Shown here in pieces: positions 1 through 14,300 of a stretch of 64,000 bases of DNA. The stretch is taken from positions 972,956 to 1,036,955 of the forward strand of contig VZTJ01005907.1 in the NCBI GenBank assembly GCA_013397795.1. Direction: 5' to 3'. Within the stretch, counting starts at the first letter, position 1, and each line of letters starts with the position of its first letter. A model generated the notes under the pieces. The model worked only from the letters and a program-made list of their open reading frames with translations, had not been told where the DNA came from and did no database searches. Position numbers and translations under genes: made by a program. The DNA is from Orthonyx spaldingii. Lineage: Eukaryota > Chordata > Aves > Passeriformes > Orthonychidae.

Positions 1-3000
1 GCTGCCATAGAAGGTAAAGATATTAAGTTGATACAGCTCCCAGATTATGTCATGAATATTTATTGTTCTGATATGCTTACTACTGTTCGGTAACAGCAGG
101 GCAAATAAGACTATGTGTGACAAAAGGCATGGCTCTCAGGGAGTTGGCTTCTAGCCCAGGCCAACTGTCATCTTTTATTGATTAAAATATTTAAATGCTA
201 ATTGGATTAAGCAAAGACTTTACTGTGACATCTTAAATTGGTTGTCTTTCTATGAGAGGCTTTTGAAAAAGTGATGACATTTCAGTGATGGATAGCTTTC
301 ATTTAATGGCATTCAAAAGCATTGTTTACTAAAGGATGGGAAGTTAAAAAAAGTGTTATAAGGGAACAATTATTCTACTGATTTTCAGATTGGTTTGGTT
401 TGTTTGTTATTAAAGTTCCAAAGAAATCTGTGAAAGATCAGACATATTTTGTTTATGCAGTGGTGTCAGCCTGAATTTGAAGTGAACCTGAAGCTGTGAC
501 TGAGTCGCTCTACCTTAAAATAGATCCTGGTTTGGATAATGAGATATTAGTAACATTAATTGCTGCCCTTACCATCAGAATATGTGAGATATAAATTCAG
601 AGACTCGCCAAACTGGCACATTTCCCAGCCTAGCTTAGAAATAGTGAAGAGGTAAGTAGATCAGTATGGATTTATATAAATTTGGTAGGGCTGCAGTGGA
701 GAGGAAGAAGAGGGCATCATGTACTCATCTGTGTGGCATCCTGCAGTGCTGTTGTGGAGACACAGGGCAGAGAAGCTCCTGGTTGTAGCTAAGGAAAAAA
801 GTGTCTGCTAGTGAGGGCAGCAGAATTCAGCTTCTAGGAGTGAAAATATTCAAGTTTAATTTCTGTGGCAAATTCTAAAGCATTGCAAATAGTGAACTGT
901 TTAAGTGAATCTTTGAAGTTTCTAGGAAAACTTTGTAGAGAACAGCAAATGTAATTTTTTTCTCAAGTTTTTGTTGATAATATTCACAACCCTTCCCCCC
1001 CTTTTTGTTTAATCTAGATATCCTGGCTAACATACAAGCATATGTTGTTGGTGAACTTTGAGTAAGTGCATCAGTGATAGTTGCACTGAGGAAAAAAATA
1101 GGCAACCAGGTATTATGACACATGAGTTAAAAAGAAAAAAACAGTTTTTAAAGACTGTCACATTCATTATGAAAGAGAAAACTTTTAAAATTATTTGTCT
1201 TAGTTTAATTAAGAACAAATGATCATATTAGCCAGCTTGCAATCTACATGCTTTTTTATTCTATAAAATATTTCTGAAGATTGTGTTGTGTTTTGGTTTG
1301 GTTTTTTTCAGAAACATCTAGGGGCCAGGGACTTTTTTTTAAAGTTTAAGTTTATTTGAGCAAATAATTAGAAGTTTCAAATCCTTTCCAGTATGAGACT
1401 ATATATGGCAAGGTCATGAAGATTCTTTAGAGGTGAATATATAGGTTAGCCAGGTTTTGACAAGTGTGCTTGTCACATGCTAGCTGTGAAATGCAATTCT
1501 ATAAACATTGCTCAACCATAAAGTGCCATATGCTCTGGCTTTATTCCTGCCTTTATATTGATAATGGAAAAATCACCATTTGGATTGAGGGGGAAAATGG
1601 TAGGACTAGGAACAGTAAAAGTGTGCGGAACGCGAACGCACACTTCTGTCACTGAGCACTTGGTAGGTATTCACTTTCCCTTACAATCCCACACCAGGTG
1701 GACAAATAGGAACCACTCAGCTGATTTGCCCAAGGCTGATGAGGAAGTAGGTGTCAGGTTGGGGTCAGAACTCACTGAAAAGAGCTGTGGCATATGTAGA
1801 TTGCTGGGAGATGGCTTGTCTCTGTGTGTCCTTTCCATGTGCAATACTTTTGGTACCTGCATGACCAGGGCACACTAAAACGGGACTGTGACACAAGAAA
1901 CACTTGAATGAAGGAATTAAGTTGAAAAACACATAAAGATGAATTTTCATATGAGATTTTTTTCCCCTTGAGGTCCATTCAAACAGTTTTCCATAACATT
2001 TTATGTGTGTGTCTAAGTTTCATACCAGTACTTAATACTTTGGGCTATGCAGCTGTTATATTTGTGTAAACACTTCCTCTGTGTAACTGGTCAGCTTTCA
2101 GCATTGATTAAAGTTAGGTAGGAATTTTGATGTTTATTGAACATAAAACTATCAGTTTGATTTGTTCTTACTTGAACACATATGGGCTATGATAGGTTAT
2201 CCCAATTCTGCAAAAGATTAAAGCATATCCAGCTTGTTATAGGGCATTTTGTCAAGAAGATGGGTCAACAGGATTACAGTGCATTGAAGAACAACTCTGT
2301 CTGAAAGTACATTTGCATGTGAAAAATGTTGTATTCATAAAACTGGTGAAACTAGGAATTCTGAATAAATCAATAATCTGATAGGAAAAAAACCCCAAAA
2401 TCTATAGAAAATAGAATTTTGATTCAAATTCAAGTTAACCGTCAGATTTTGTCACTCTTCTTGATGCAATATAGTATCTCTTTCTCCAGAGTATTGCCCC
2501 TCATTTGGTTTAGAGGTGCAAATATCTAAGGCTAGTTAGGGACCTAATTCCCATTAAATTTATTTCATTGAGAATGGGTGCTCACATCAAGCTGCGTAAT
2601 AAGGTACTGCACAGTATGAATAAAGTACAAAATGTGGCATATCAGAACAAGTGGTATTTTCTATATACTATCTGATTTAATGTTACTGCAGGTTTCTTTC
2701 CAGTAAAATTTTAATAAAAATTCAGCTTGCCATTCGTGGGTATATAGTGATACAATAGAAGCTGATTTTTTGTGTTATCTTGCTAGTTCTGTATTCCCTT
2801 CAAAAAGAGGGAAACAGCTTCTGAGCTGGAATTTCTAGCTAGTGGTAAATAAATTGCCTTCACTAGGGGAATGAGGCAGCCTGTTAACTGATGACTGAGC
2901 ATTTTTGATACATCAAAACAGGCTGATAGTGCAGTACTGATATACATTGCATGGTACTTCACTGCATGATACAGTATCTCATTCAACCCTTCTCCAAGTT

Positions 3001-4052
3001 GTCTTAGAAAATTGCTTTAGGTTAAGGAAAAGGATCAAAAATGCTTTTTGAGGTTGAAACAAATATAGGTTTGTCCTCTTCTTTGGATCCTGCAGAAGGC
3101 CCCATAACATTTCTGTGTGTTAGAGAGTCCTAATTTCAAGATATAGGAGCATTTGTGTGGAGGAAAGGGGCAGTTCTGGAGGAGAATGGCTCTCCATAAC
3201 CACATATCCATATTTCATTGCAGTCCACTTAACCAGATTTCTGCTAGTGAGTTTTAGGTATGGGCACATAATTGCCTTGCTGTTTTTCTGGTGGGCCATG
3301 AATTCCAAAGGGCAGCTTAACAGGCAGCTGTTTCTGAAGCATTGTGGCATGTTTGTCTAACTGTGCCAGCTGGGAATTTTAGCTTGCACCCTAATTCTGC
3401 CACCCAGAAAGGATAGAGGACAGTGGAGGAGCAGATTACATCGATCTTATATTTTCTGGCTGCTCATAGGCAGAATGCAGTCTGGGAAGACCTTTTTAAA
3501 TCAAGGCATCTTTTAGAAAGTAATCCGTAGAATCCTTTGAAGTGGGGCTGAATCCTCAAGGATGTTTGGTCATCCAGTTCACCTTGACATCTGGCTAATT
3601 CCTGTGTGTCTTTGGGAATATGTAGTTAAGTTTTTCTTCTGTAGGCTTTGTTAGTAGGTGGGATGAGTTGGTTTGGTTTTGATTTCTTGTGTGGGAATGA
3701 GTAGGTTGTTTTAGATTCTGACTAGTAAAATGTTACAGTGGCATTATGCTGCGAACAGTGAGAGAACACCTGATCTGTTTTTTGTTGGGTAGCTATGAAT
3801 TACTTTTACTTTTTAGCAAGAATTTTAGGAGACTGCAAGGTGCTAACAAAAAGTGAGAACAAAGCTGTGAAGTAGCTGTTTCTCTGATACAGTTTCTCCA
3901 AACATAACACCAGCACCACATATGGTAGCTCTGGTGTCTGGCAATTGTACTGTTGGTGCTGTCAAACTGTTGGAGTCTGTTTCCATTTAATTCTTGATCA
4001 ACATAAGAAAATTCTTCTTTGGATTTTGAATCTTCTTGCAAGACTGCAAATT
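1..4052. other. non-coding DNA, left end of window
   Basis: Intron-like or intergenic AT-rich DNA. Reading frames in it are at most about 106 codons, overlap each other on both strands and resemble no protein I know. It holds T/G-rich patches such as the one near 1,285-1,310 and the one near 3,660-3,690. I see no splice-bounded exon, RNA gene or clear interspersed repeat here. Confidence 0.6.
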
Positions 4053-4315
4053 AATCATAAAACAATTAGGGGTGGAAAAAACCTCGAGGTCTTCAAGTCC
4101 AAACTTTGACCAAATACTACCACGCCCACTAAACCAAATAACAAAGCGCTAGATCTACTTGTTTTTTGAACACTATCAGGTAGTGTGGCTCCACAACTTC
4201 CCTGGGCAAGCTGTTCCAATGCTTAAAAATGCTTTCAGTGAAGAAATATTTCCTAATATCCATCCTGAACCTCCCTTGGCACAACTTCAGGCCATTTGCC
4301 CTTAATGATACCGGT
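4053..4315 (-). mobile_element. CR1 LINE 3'-end fragment, antisense
   Basis: Read on the plus strand this is the reverse complement of the avian CR1 3' end: a degenerate terminal AATCATA-type tail, then GGTGGAAAAAACCTCGAGGTC, 'TTCAAGTCCAAAC', 'CTTCCCTGGGCAAGCTGTTC', 'CAGTGAAGAAATATTTCCTA' and 'CCATCCTGAACCTCCC', in the family's usual order. Only the last ~260 bp are present, which is the typical 5'-truncated CR1 insertion. The reverse transcriptase ORF is missing, so the copy is dead. Divergence looks moderate. The family identity is established knowledge; the boundaries are by eye, within about 15 bp. Confidence 0.9.
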
Positions 4316-7300
4316 GACTGTTCTGCTGTTTGTCAACACTGAGTAATACAATGCATATGCATCCATAAAGTGATTTGTTAAATCTTCAGTCTGAGTTTAA
4401 TATTCTAAAATATGATGTCTGGACAAAGGTTCACAGCAGTGTCATTTTAACTTTTGAGAGCAGCTCTGAAATGCACTTTTGTGCAGATAAGTAGCGGTAC
4501 CCATCTCAAGGCTGAATATCCCATTGATGTGAATTAGCCTAAAATGAAGCACTGGAGCACCTTTGTCTCCTCTGTGGAGGTAGCTGCAGATGACTTCACC
4601 AAGGTCATGGAATCTGGGTCCAAAATCAGCTGTGGCAGCTTGTGCTTGTGAAGTAGCATAGAGATGGTCCTGCTGTGCTCCAGGCACACATCATCAGATT
4701 TGAACATCAAGTAATGAAGTGAGCTGTTGTGCTAAAAGGATTTGTTTAATGCTTTGAAAAGCCAGTAAGTGTAGTACCAATAAGGAATACTGGGATGGGA
4801 ATATTAATGATGGTACACTACCATATCTAATCTGACAAAAAAGGCATTCAGGCCTATTCATAATATCCTATGTACTAGTTACCATTGCTATATTCTCTGT
4901 AGAATTATCTCTCAAAATATTTTTGTTTAAAAAATACGCAGCTGCTGTTACAGTTTAGATTATGTGACTGTTGTGGCAGCTCTGGGGTGCATTCAAAAAA
5001 GGCATTAGGGTCTCCCAGTCCCACTTGTATAAGCCAGTGAAATACATGCCTCACTTTCTGCAGTTCAGCTATGGTTGAACCCATTTACTCCTCCCCTCCA
5101 GCCAAGTCTATGAGGCCAGAATTAAACCAGCACCCACTTATTGTAATACATATTTTAAACATTAATAAATTTTACAATCTTCTAAGGTCAACATATGAAA
5201 CCTGTAAGATACCTGTCAGCCACAGCAAAGAGATTTCATTTTACCAGTGTGATCTATTTCCAATGCATTACCAGCTGTGCTATCACAGTCATAAAGCACC
5301 CTTTAATATCACAGTCCTTTCATTGCAGTTACAGTAGGAAGACAGTAGGGTCACTGGCAAGTGCTATTTTTGACTTTGGGGTGTTTGGACCATTTTTTCA
5401 AGTGTAGGGAGTATGCTTATTATTTGATAGCATCAACCCCTTCAACAGAAAGGCGAGCTCCTCTATTGTGTCCAGAAAGAGGTGCCAGTCTGGAAGTTAC
5501 AGGTATCCTTGGTTGGTTTGCAAAAGTAGTCTGGCAAACCTAGCAGATACCCAGCAGGGCCATCAGCAATTGCCAGTAAAATATGTACATATGGTGGTTA
5601 GATCTTAACTAAGCAGACCACAGAACCTACCCTTCATACAGGCCTCAGCTTCCTGCCAAGTCCCTGCCCACTGAGAAGTCTGGGCAATAGGAAAATATTT
5701 GCAGCATGTCCTTGAAGCTATTTCAGTTCAGGGTGAGGTGCCAACTCCTCAATTAAGTACCTCTCACAAAGAACACCCTCCTGCCAATCTTTCTGCTTGT
5801 AGATGATGGCAAGTGCAAGCTTTCAAGAAGTCTGATTGAGAAATGCTGTCACAAAAGATAGCATTTCTGTGGCATGAAACAGCCCTGCCAATAAAAAGCT
5901 GCAATTAACCATATACTCTATAATAAAATCATATTATGTAAACTGTAATTTCCTACCAAAAAAGTAATTCTGAGGTAATCTTTGCTACTGGTATAAACAA
6001 ATCACAGTCTATCATTGGCACTGTTCCTGTTGTCTGTGAAAGACCCTTGCCTGCTATGAGAAGGGGAAGGTATTCCCAGAACTTGAGGTGGAGATGGAGT
6101 TTCACCTGTGTACCTTGCAGCTGCTCCCTGAAAGGTCATTTTTCTTTGTCAGGTTGGGAAGCAACGCAGAGCTTTTTATCTGCCAGTTTTGTCATGACTC
6201 AAAGGATGCACCTGCAAAAAGAAACGGTCTAAGTGCTGAATAACATCTAGGAGTGATCCTAGAAGGAAGAGTGATGTCTAAACAAAGTAATGATCGAAGA
6301 GGATTTCTGTGCCAACTAAATCTGTGGGGCAGCCTGTGATCCCAGCAGTATAGGAGCAAACTGTAACTGTAAACACTGAGCTCTTAAACTGTGGTCTTCA
6401 AGCTTGTATGTCTTCCCAGCAATACCAGAGGAAATTCACTATTGCATCTGAAACAGAGCCTAGTAGTTGTAAACAGGGCACATGTAGAGGTATTTTGCAG
6501 CTGAGGTGCTAAGGAGCTGAGAAATTTAGTTCTCTCCAGTTTCAGAATAACATTACCTTCAACATTGTGAAGGATAGAATGCCCAGGAACAATCATCCAG
6601 CTCACGAAGACAAGGTGACATTTTAAATGGAAATTTTATTTTGACAAACCTTTTTATTCCTATAGCTAGGTATTTAACCTGATTTTATTCAGCTAGTAAA
6701 GCGCTATAATATTCTGAATGTTTATAATATATTTGAATTCCAATTTGCATGTAAGCATAGCTTAACACTAATCAGGAATCAAAAATAAATTGACTCTTAA
6801 TATCAGTTACTTTTTTCTAGCATAAAATATAGACATTAGAAATCTGAATAAATACATGCCATGTTAAGTAAGTAATTGTGTATGTACAGAATGTGTCCTA
6901 CTGATTAGCAAAAAGAAGCCCCAATGTAATGTAAAGGCTAAGTTCTGCTGCAAATGAACACTACATTACTGATCAATAAGAATCTAACTCTTTCTGTGAG
7001 GTAAAAAAAACGTGGAAATGGAAAAAGATAAATGATCCGATTCAGGAATTTCCATTTGCCGTATTCAATCATAATTAAAACAGTGATTCAAGTTATTAAT
7101 CAGACTATTTTGAGGCACATTTTATGTGAGTCTGGATTAGAAGTAGGATTTTTATCAAGACAGGGAGGTATATTTTTGCATATTCCAAGTCGTTCAAGCT
7201 GCCAAAGATTCATATGGAGTAAGTACTGGGGCCATGCTATAGCTAAGCAGTGTGTACATAGAAAAAGTGTATGGCTGAAGATGAGAAAAAGAAAGTTCTA

Positions 7301-7448
7301 CTGGTTAGAAAAAAAAAATTAGTTTAAATGGCATTCTAGCAAATAAATGTAGCAGGTGTTTCAGTTGTGGAAGGATCTGAAGATCAAGCCAGTAAATGTA
7401 AAATTTGGATTAAGGTTTTCTGACTTTGGGTACTTCATAGGTGTAGTT
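4316..7448. other. non-coding DNA
   Basis: No exon or RNA gene could be supported. The interval around 5,400-5,830 is somewhat richer in G+C, but its short frames are on both strands and unconvincing. The stretch near 6,640-6,960 is very AT-rich. Confidence 0.5.
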
Positions 7449-7505
7449 TGCACAGTGTTTACATGAGCATGCCCTGTAGTCGTTAACTTCAGTGGGGATT
7501 ATGAA
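7449..7505. repeat. ancient amniote repeat fragment
   Basis: The order 'TTTGCACA', 'ACATGAGCA' and then 'TTAACTTCAGTGGGGATTA' matches a dispersed sequence I know from bird, crocodile and turtle genomes, whose hallmark is 'TTGACTTCAATGGGACTA' next to an 'ACATGAGTA' element. I cannot give the Repbase name with certainty. It is short and decayed. Confidence 0.45.
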
Positions 7506-10500
7506 TCTGAAGGAGAGCTTTATCCCTTTCTAGGCCATCAGCTTTCAGCTATTTAACTACAGAAATAAATGGAACTCCTTTTTGGTGGACATCTACACTG
7601 ACCAGCCCTGGACTGCTTAATGCCACAGATACAATTTTCACATTTCATGCTCCCCAAACTATCTTCTTAAGAAGCTACAGTTTAACATATCCCTTTAAGG
7701 ATGAGTATTTTCTCTTCTGGTTTACCTTCCTGGGCAGTAAGAACTCACAGCAATTTTCTCCTCCTTTATTATCTTTACTATTATCTCCCTTTTTATTTCC
7801 TATTATTCAACACAGCATCCAAGATTCTGAAAAACAGATTTTTCCATGAAGAGTTGGAGAATAACTAACAAAGGGTAGTAAATGGTACTTATATATGGAC
7901 AGCCTGTCAGTATCCTTAATGGTCATCATCTCATCAAGACCTTCATCAAGACAGCATCACTAAGTGTACAGGAAAGGACAGATGAGCTTTTACAGAAAAG
8001 GAAATATCTGACTTTAGAGCAGAAAACTCTGCTCTAAAGGGATTTACAATTGCAATGCAACAAATGACCCATACGGCCCAAAGAGCTAAAGAGAAATTTG
8101 CCAAATGGGAAATACGGTGTCCATCCCAGCCCTTGAAAATGGCTTTAATGAAGAAACCTGCAGTTAACCTATGGAGTGACTCTGAGGACACAGTTGTGCT
8201 AAGAGGAAGTGGGGTTTGCATCCAGACCTGCTCTTTCCTTTTCCCCTCCATTCAAGAAAGTGACAGTTCTCCTCTGGGTGCAAATCTCTGACTCAGGTAC
8301 ATTTACAGTCTTCAGCTGTTCACCTGGATCTGAATATTGCTGAAATTTCACAAAATTTGAGTTCTGACGAATTTCTGTCCCCGTCACAATGTGATAAATT
8401 TCTAGGGTTAAACTTTATTTGTTTAACTGTTTTATTGATTGCAAATCAAGGCACAGTGACTGGCCCTTCTAAATGTGAAGTCTTAGAATACTTATAATAT
8501 TTTCAAAATACTGAAAAATTTACATGGATTTATTATACACAAAAAAATTGAACTCTGAAAAATCAAACTAGAACCCCAAGTTTACATGTAGTGAGTGTGC
8601 TGAGTGGATGAAAAAATAGGTCTCCCATGCACTGCAGCAGTAGAGGACCCTCTTCCCAAACATTTGACTTACAATGAGAGCAAAATCAAGTTGACACGTA
8701 GAAGCCATGATCCCCAAATGAAAAGTGAGTCACAGCAAAAGCATGGGATAAATCATTCTTTTCAGTTTCACAAATAAAAGGGTTCATCCCAGAAAGCAGT
8801 GATAAAAAAGAAGGAAATTTTCCAGTATTAGAGAAAGTGAGCAGAAGATGCAATTTATTGAAGGAGATTTTTTTAAGTAAAGCATTTTTCGCACTTTCCG
8901 TGAAGCACCTTTCTTCATGTGCACTTCTTCCCTGCACTGTCTTCCATTTCCTTCATTCAAGTCCTTCCCTTAAGTCATCGCTGCAGTACTCCCTAAAAAA
9001 GGCTTTTACCAATTGTTAATGAAGTTACAGTATTATTATAGCCTTAAACTGGCTAAAGAACTGAGCAGCTTACCAGGGGAAAAATGGAGGTGAATCCCAG
9101 AAGGCCTTAGCAAAAGAAAGGGAAAGCACAGCCAGACTAAGTATGAAGGATGAGCTCTGCAAATCTCTCTTTTCATCACACGCTAAATGTTCAATTTTTA
9201 AAAAACTGCTCCTAAATGTTTTTTTGGTCTTAAGATCATTCTCCGTGAGTCCCTTCTGGCATGCTGTATGACCTGGTTTGGTGAACACTTTGAGGACACC
9301 ATCACTTTAATCATGTTAGCCCAGGCAAAGTCCATGTGAACAGAGATAATACCTACATGTGAACACTTTCAAGATCTGGCCTTTGGTTATGGTATCAAAT
9401 TGCTATATGTAATTGAAGGGAAGCATCTTACAAGGTGGCTCTGGAATAGATTCTCAAAGGATAAACAAAATTGGTTATGTTGTTGTTTGTTCTTATTTTC
9501 ATTTCATCCATGACTGACGTGTTTGTAACTATTTGCTGATTTTTCTCTTTGTATGGTGATAATTTTAAAAAAAACAACCAGCAATGGTAGTGATAGAAAT
9601 AATGTGTGCAATGGATTTCCAAAGAAAAGTGAAGATTTTAAAGCTTACAAATGTAATCTGTGGGATTACAGTTCAGATTATTTATCATCCATGTTACTAA
9701 AAATGGAGAAAAGGAAATAAAAGCTTGGGGATTCATAAAATTATAAAATCCCTCCAGCTTTTGGAAGCAGGATCTTTTAAAAAAGAACCTTTTTTTTCCA
9801 TTAAAAATATTCTTTATACATCTGATGTGGCAGACCCATGAGGTTTAATAGGCCATTATAGCAAGAGGATATCTCATTAAGTAGAAATGATTTCTCAAGA
9901 AGTGGTAATATGGTGCTTTAAGAAAAGAGGAAAGCAGCCAGCCACTGGCTGCGTCCTCTGTATCAGGAATGTCTGGTTTTCCTAGCCTTAGTAGTCACGT
10001 GTTAAAATCTTACAGCTCAGGTCTGTAGGGCATATCTCACATACTGCAGGAGACCATGGGGGAAGAAGGTGCTGAAGATGTTCACAGCTGAGAAAACAAC
10101 AAGCATTTACCTTATGAACAGCAGAGTACCATAAGATAATGAGGTATGCAGAGCTGATAAAGTACTCAGACATTTTATGAGCAATATGTGATGCAGTTGC
10201 TCTTACAATAGTTTCTGTGTTGAAGAAATCTGGGTACAGCGGATGAGCAGCAGATCACATCCAGGATTAGGGTTGTCAGTAATCATTCTTACATCAGTAA
10301 CAGAGTCTTGGAATTCCAAACAGCATCCATTTGCCGAAGACATATTGTATTCTGTATATGACACAGGCTTCCCTTTAGAAAAAACGTGGTCTAGTGCATT
10401 CTTACATAGTTTTGCAGAAGATCTTCTAACCTCTCTTCCACTTTCATTTTATACAAAGAACAAGGCAGACTAAAATTCTGTAGTTTAAACAGCATATTTA

Positions 10501-11020
10501 ATCCATTTGCATATGAGTTCATGATAAAACTAATTTTGCTGACATGCTTCCATGACTTTTCCCTATTTAAATTTTGACTATTTGGACAGCATTATTGGAG
10601 TGCTGATTCTGTTGAGAGAAATGTCATGGCCTAAAGAATAATTATCCAGCATAGTGAGACAGAGGCATTCATGACACTAAGCCTTTCAAAGTGAATCAAT
10701 CCTCTAAACTATGAAGCTGATTTAAAACCATAGCATTTTACCACAGATCATTCTGGGAGCAGGGACTTGGCCTTCTTATTTTTGAGCTCTTAGGATTTAT
10801 GGTTTTCCACCTTTCTCTGTAGTTTTAAAAGCAGTTTTCTTTTTTCCCTTTGTTCTTTTTCTTTTTTGTTTTTAAGATGAAAGTGGAGAGTTTCACAGAA
10901 CTCTGGAAATTTAAATCAATGGATTTCATTTAATTAAATTCATTCAGTTGTGACCAGCACTGGGATCCTACCTTCTTTCCAACTCAATAAAGACCCAGAA
11001 AGGGCAAAAACATCTGGTTT
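7506..11020. other. non-coding DNA with one perfect hairpin
   Basis: AT-rich DNA with no supported gene. The only distinct structure is the 11-bp-stem inverted repeat at 8,012-8,039, listed separately. Confidence 0.5.
8012..8039. repeat. perfect inverted repeat, 11-bp arms
   Basis: The left arm CTTTAGAGCAG (8,012-8,022) and right arm CTGCTCTAAAG (8,029-8,039) are exact reverse complements separated by the 6-base loop AAAACT. This could form a short hairpin in DNA or RNA. The flanks do not extend the pairing, so it is too short for a microRNA precursor. Confidence 0.85.
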
Positions 11021-11345
11021 TTACATTAGGTTTTCACTTTCTGGAATAAATCCTGGAATAAATGTTGGTCTGGTCTTCAGCTCTAGCTCGGCTTCCCCTG
11101 CAGTAAATGAAACAGCTCCTGCTGATTTCAATGAGAGCTGGGGCAGACTCTCACAGGCAGTGCTCTTTAGTCACATCTCTGCCTTCAGAAAACAGTTCAG
11201 CACTTTGTGACAGTTCCAAACCCATTTTAAATATGAGGAACATATTTAAAGAAGAACTTCAATGTCAAATCAAACCAAGCACACAGAAGTGCCTCAATCA
11301 ACTTCCTTTTGGGTCAATAGGAACTTTCCATTGACTTCACTGGGC
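11021..11345. repeat. ancient amniote repeat fragments
   Basis: Two pieces resemble the same old sauropsid/amniote dispersed repeat seen elsewhere in the window: 'GCTGATTTCAATGAGAGCTG' followed by a G-rich stretch near 11,120-11,165, and 'TTCCATTGACTTCACTGGGC' near 11,326-11,346. The sequence between them is not recognisable. The family name is unknown to me, and the boundaries are approximate. Confidence 0.4.
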
Positions 11346-14300
11346 ATTGAATTAAGATAGAAAAATCAAAGCCATAAATTTAAAATCTGAATATGTTTAA
11401 ATAAAACTGATAACCTTAAAAAGAGGTTCTAGGTAATAAGCTTCTTATGTTACCAAACCAAAATTCAGAGGCCATGTACACAGTAATACAAAAAAACTAG
11501 GCAGAGTGTGTCTGAGTGTGTGAGTTGCTTTTATGCTGATAGCATAAGTGAGCAGATTCAACTATAGCAGCAAATCAAACTTAATTTATCTAACATATTT
11601 TTAAGCTATATAATGTGTAAAAAATACTGGATAAATCTTTTATCCAGCTTATTGCTGCGAGAAATATTTTTCCGAAAATCCTCTGGAAATAATATCAGTA
11701 GCTTTGGATGCAGTCTGTATCAGCACATTCAATCAAAAATTCCTCAAAGCAGAACTTGTGTGGTGTCACTAATAGATGTGTCAAATCAGCACCTGCAAAA
11801 ACTCTACACAAATGACATTTATTAAGACTGGATTCTGTTAATAACAGTGCATAGGACTGCATTTGGCAAGCAGTTCAGATAAAATGTAGTCATTGTGCAG
11901 TAGAAGTTTGTCTGCTTTTACGTACTGCCACTAAGATATGCCCACAGCTTTCCCCATCTCGGTCCTGAGAAGCTCTTCTGTTTCTGGTGTCCTTCCTTTT
12001 GAACAGTCACTAGTGATGATTACAGCAATACCGTATGGTACCAGATGGGGTCGAGTGACCTTAGTCTGCAAAGAAAGGAGTAAACAGAAACTGCTGCCAC
12101 CACAATCTGAGACTCTACTGTGTGTGGTGACAGGTGCCAGCATTGCTACTATCATTTTGCCAAAGTACTCGTCTAAGTACCAATAAAACGTCTACATGTG
12201 ACCAGAGAAGATGAATATGCCATCAGTAATTCTGGAGAAGTCTTTAGAGAAGCAATGAATAATGTTTCAATTTTGAGTCTCTGGCCTTTTCTCACATTTC
12301 ACTTTCTGCAAAGCTTTGTATTGGACCAGGCTGTTTCTGCTAAACCTTCATAGTTCTGTGGGTGAGCTGTGAGTTTCAGTTGGTATTGCAATGTTTATTG
12401 GGTCTGAAACTGTTAATGAGGGTTTTGAATGACTCAGGAAAGCTCAGACTGTGATTCATCAAACCTGTACTGAGAATTCTTTCCAGAAGCAGGTGTCCTA
12501 GAACTGAGAATGCCTAGACTCCCACGTGCTGTATTGACAGGCTTTGAGATGTGATTAATTCTCTCAGCAGAATTCTTGAGTCTTCTAACATGAGTGACTT
12601 TCAAAGTGATAAGATGCAACTGAGCTTTTAATCTTACAGTAGGTATATGCGCATTAATATACACCTCAGTGTATCCTTAGTTATTTCTTCCTGAAATTTA
12701 TCCTCCATATTACTATTCCCCTTTCCTTCTTGCCTAGCCATGCCTTACACTCAGAATATAATGTTCTCCATGACTCATATTCCAGGCAAAATGCCATTCA
12801 TCCTAGTAGAGTGAAACAGAGTCTATTTCCCTCCTATTAATTGTTTAGATAATTTTTTGTACTTTCAAATAAATCTTACTGGTCTTTTAGCTACCTTCTA
12901 GCTGAGGACCTCATCACACTTCACAGTTTCATGGATTGGACCTTGTAACTTCACTGTGAAACATGTAAATACTAAGATTTGGTTTTTTTACTGAAAAATT
13001 CAGATATGGATAGCTTACAAAATTTGTTAATGACTATAAACTAGTAAATGAGTGGTGATCTGGTTAAGTATTTCTTTATTTCTTAGCTCCTTAGCCTGAA
13101 CTTAACTCTTACTTGGCGCATAAACAGAGTTTCTTAGGTGAACATCTCTGTAAAACTCATACTGGTGTAAGTGAAAATACTGGCATGGTATCATATAACC
13201 AGTTTAATTTTAAGTTGGGAAGGAAAGTTAGGAAATGCAGTTCTGACACCCAGGGCCATTCTAATGTGCCATAATAGTACTGTTTTGTAGGTTGAGAACA
13301 CTGATGTGGTCTGTATCACAAAATGACTTTATTTCTCTAAGCTGCTTGCCAACCCTAGACAATGAAGATTCTTTTCACAGCTTGCTCATAGATATATGCA
13401 CTAGTTCGTCCCTCTTGAGCCTGAACATCAATCTGAGAGCAGTAGCTGTTTATCTCAGTCATTCCTGATAACTTTTGAAGAAGTATGATGATGGATCTAT
13501 TTCTAATCTCATACTGGAAGTGATATACTTGATCTGTGAACTATGTACTATTCAGGTATATCTAGTGGATCTGTTGCTATTTTTTCTTTTCTCTCCTCTA
13601 ATCTCCCATTAAAAAGGACAAATAAAAACCATTTATGTTATGCTTTGCTTGCTACTGGGAAAGTTTTGCTTATTGAGCATTGCAGCTCATTTATCTGCAG
13701 TATAATTTAGTTTAAAGACTCTTGGCGCTGGGCTGGAGCTGATGCTGTATAGGTGGTTTTGCAAGGACACCTAGAAATTGAAGTTAGCCTTTTGAAGCTA
13801 TTCAGTGTTTGATAGATGATCTACAATGAGAGTGTTAGGAAACAAGACTCTGGCTGTGAAGGAGTGCTTAAGGGCAGGACTGCTCAACATCTGGGCAAGG
13901 CTGCATTTGGCCCACAAATGCAATGGTACTCTCCAGCTTGTGCTCATCCCCTGATCATGTGAATTGCAGTCCTGTGTCAGTAGTACTCGCCTGTGTACTC
14001 AGGACTTCCCTAGAGTTTGGGGAATGGTATTGCAGCAATCAGTTGCACAGACAGGCATGGCATGAAACTGGCAGTGTCTGGTTCTCAGAATTGAGTTATT
14101 TAATAAAGTCCTTATTTCTTATATTAGATTCCTAATGAATGGGTAATAGATTCATCTCCTGTCATTGGGCCTCTTTTTAAAACAGTATTTAACCTAGCTT
14201 TGCAAAATGCAACTGAGTCAAAATGAGATTGAAATGACCTCACCCTAACTAGCTGGTCTACACACACACATGCATTAGAAATGACACAGTGCACCCAGTG

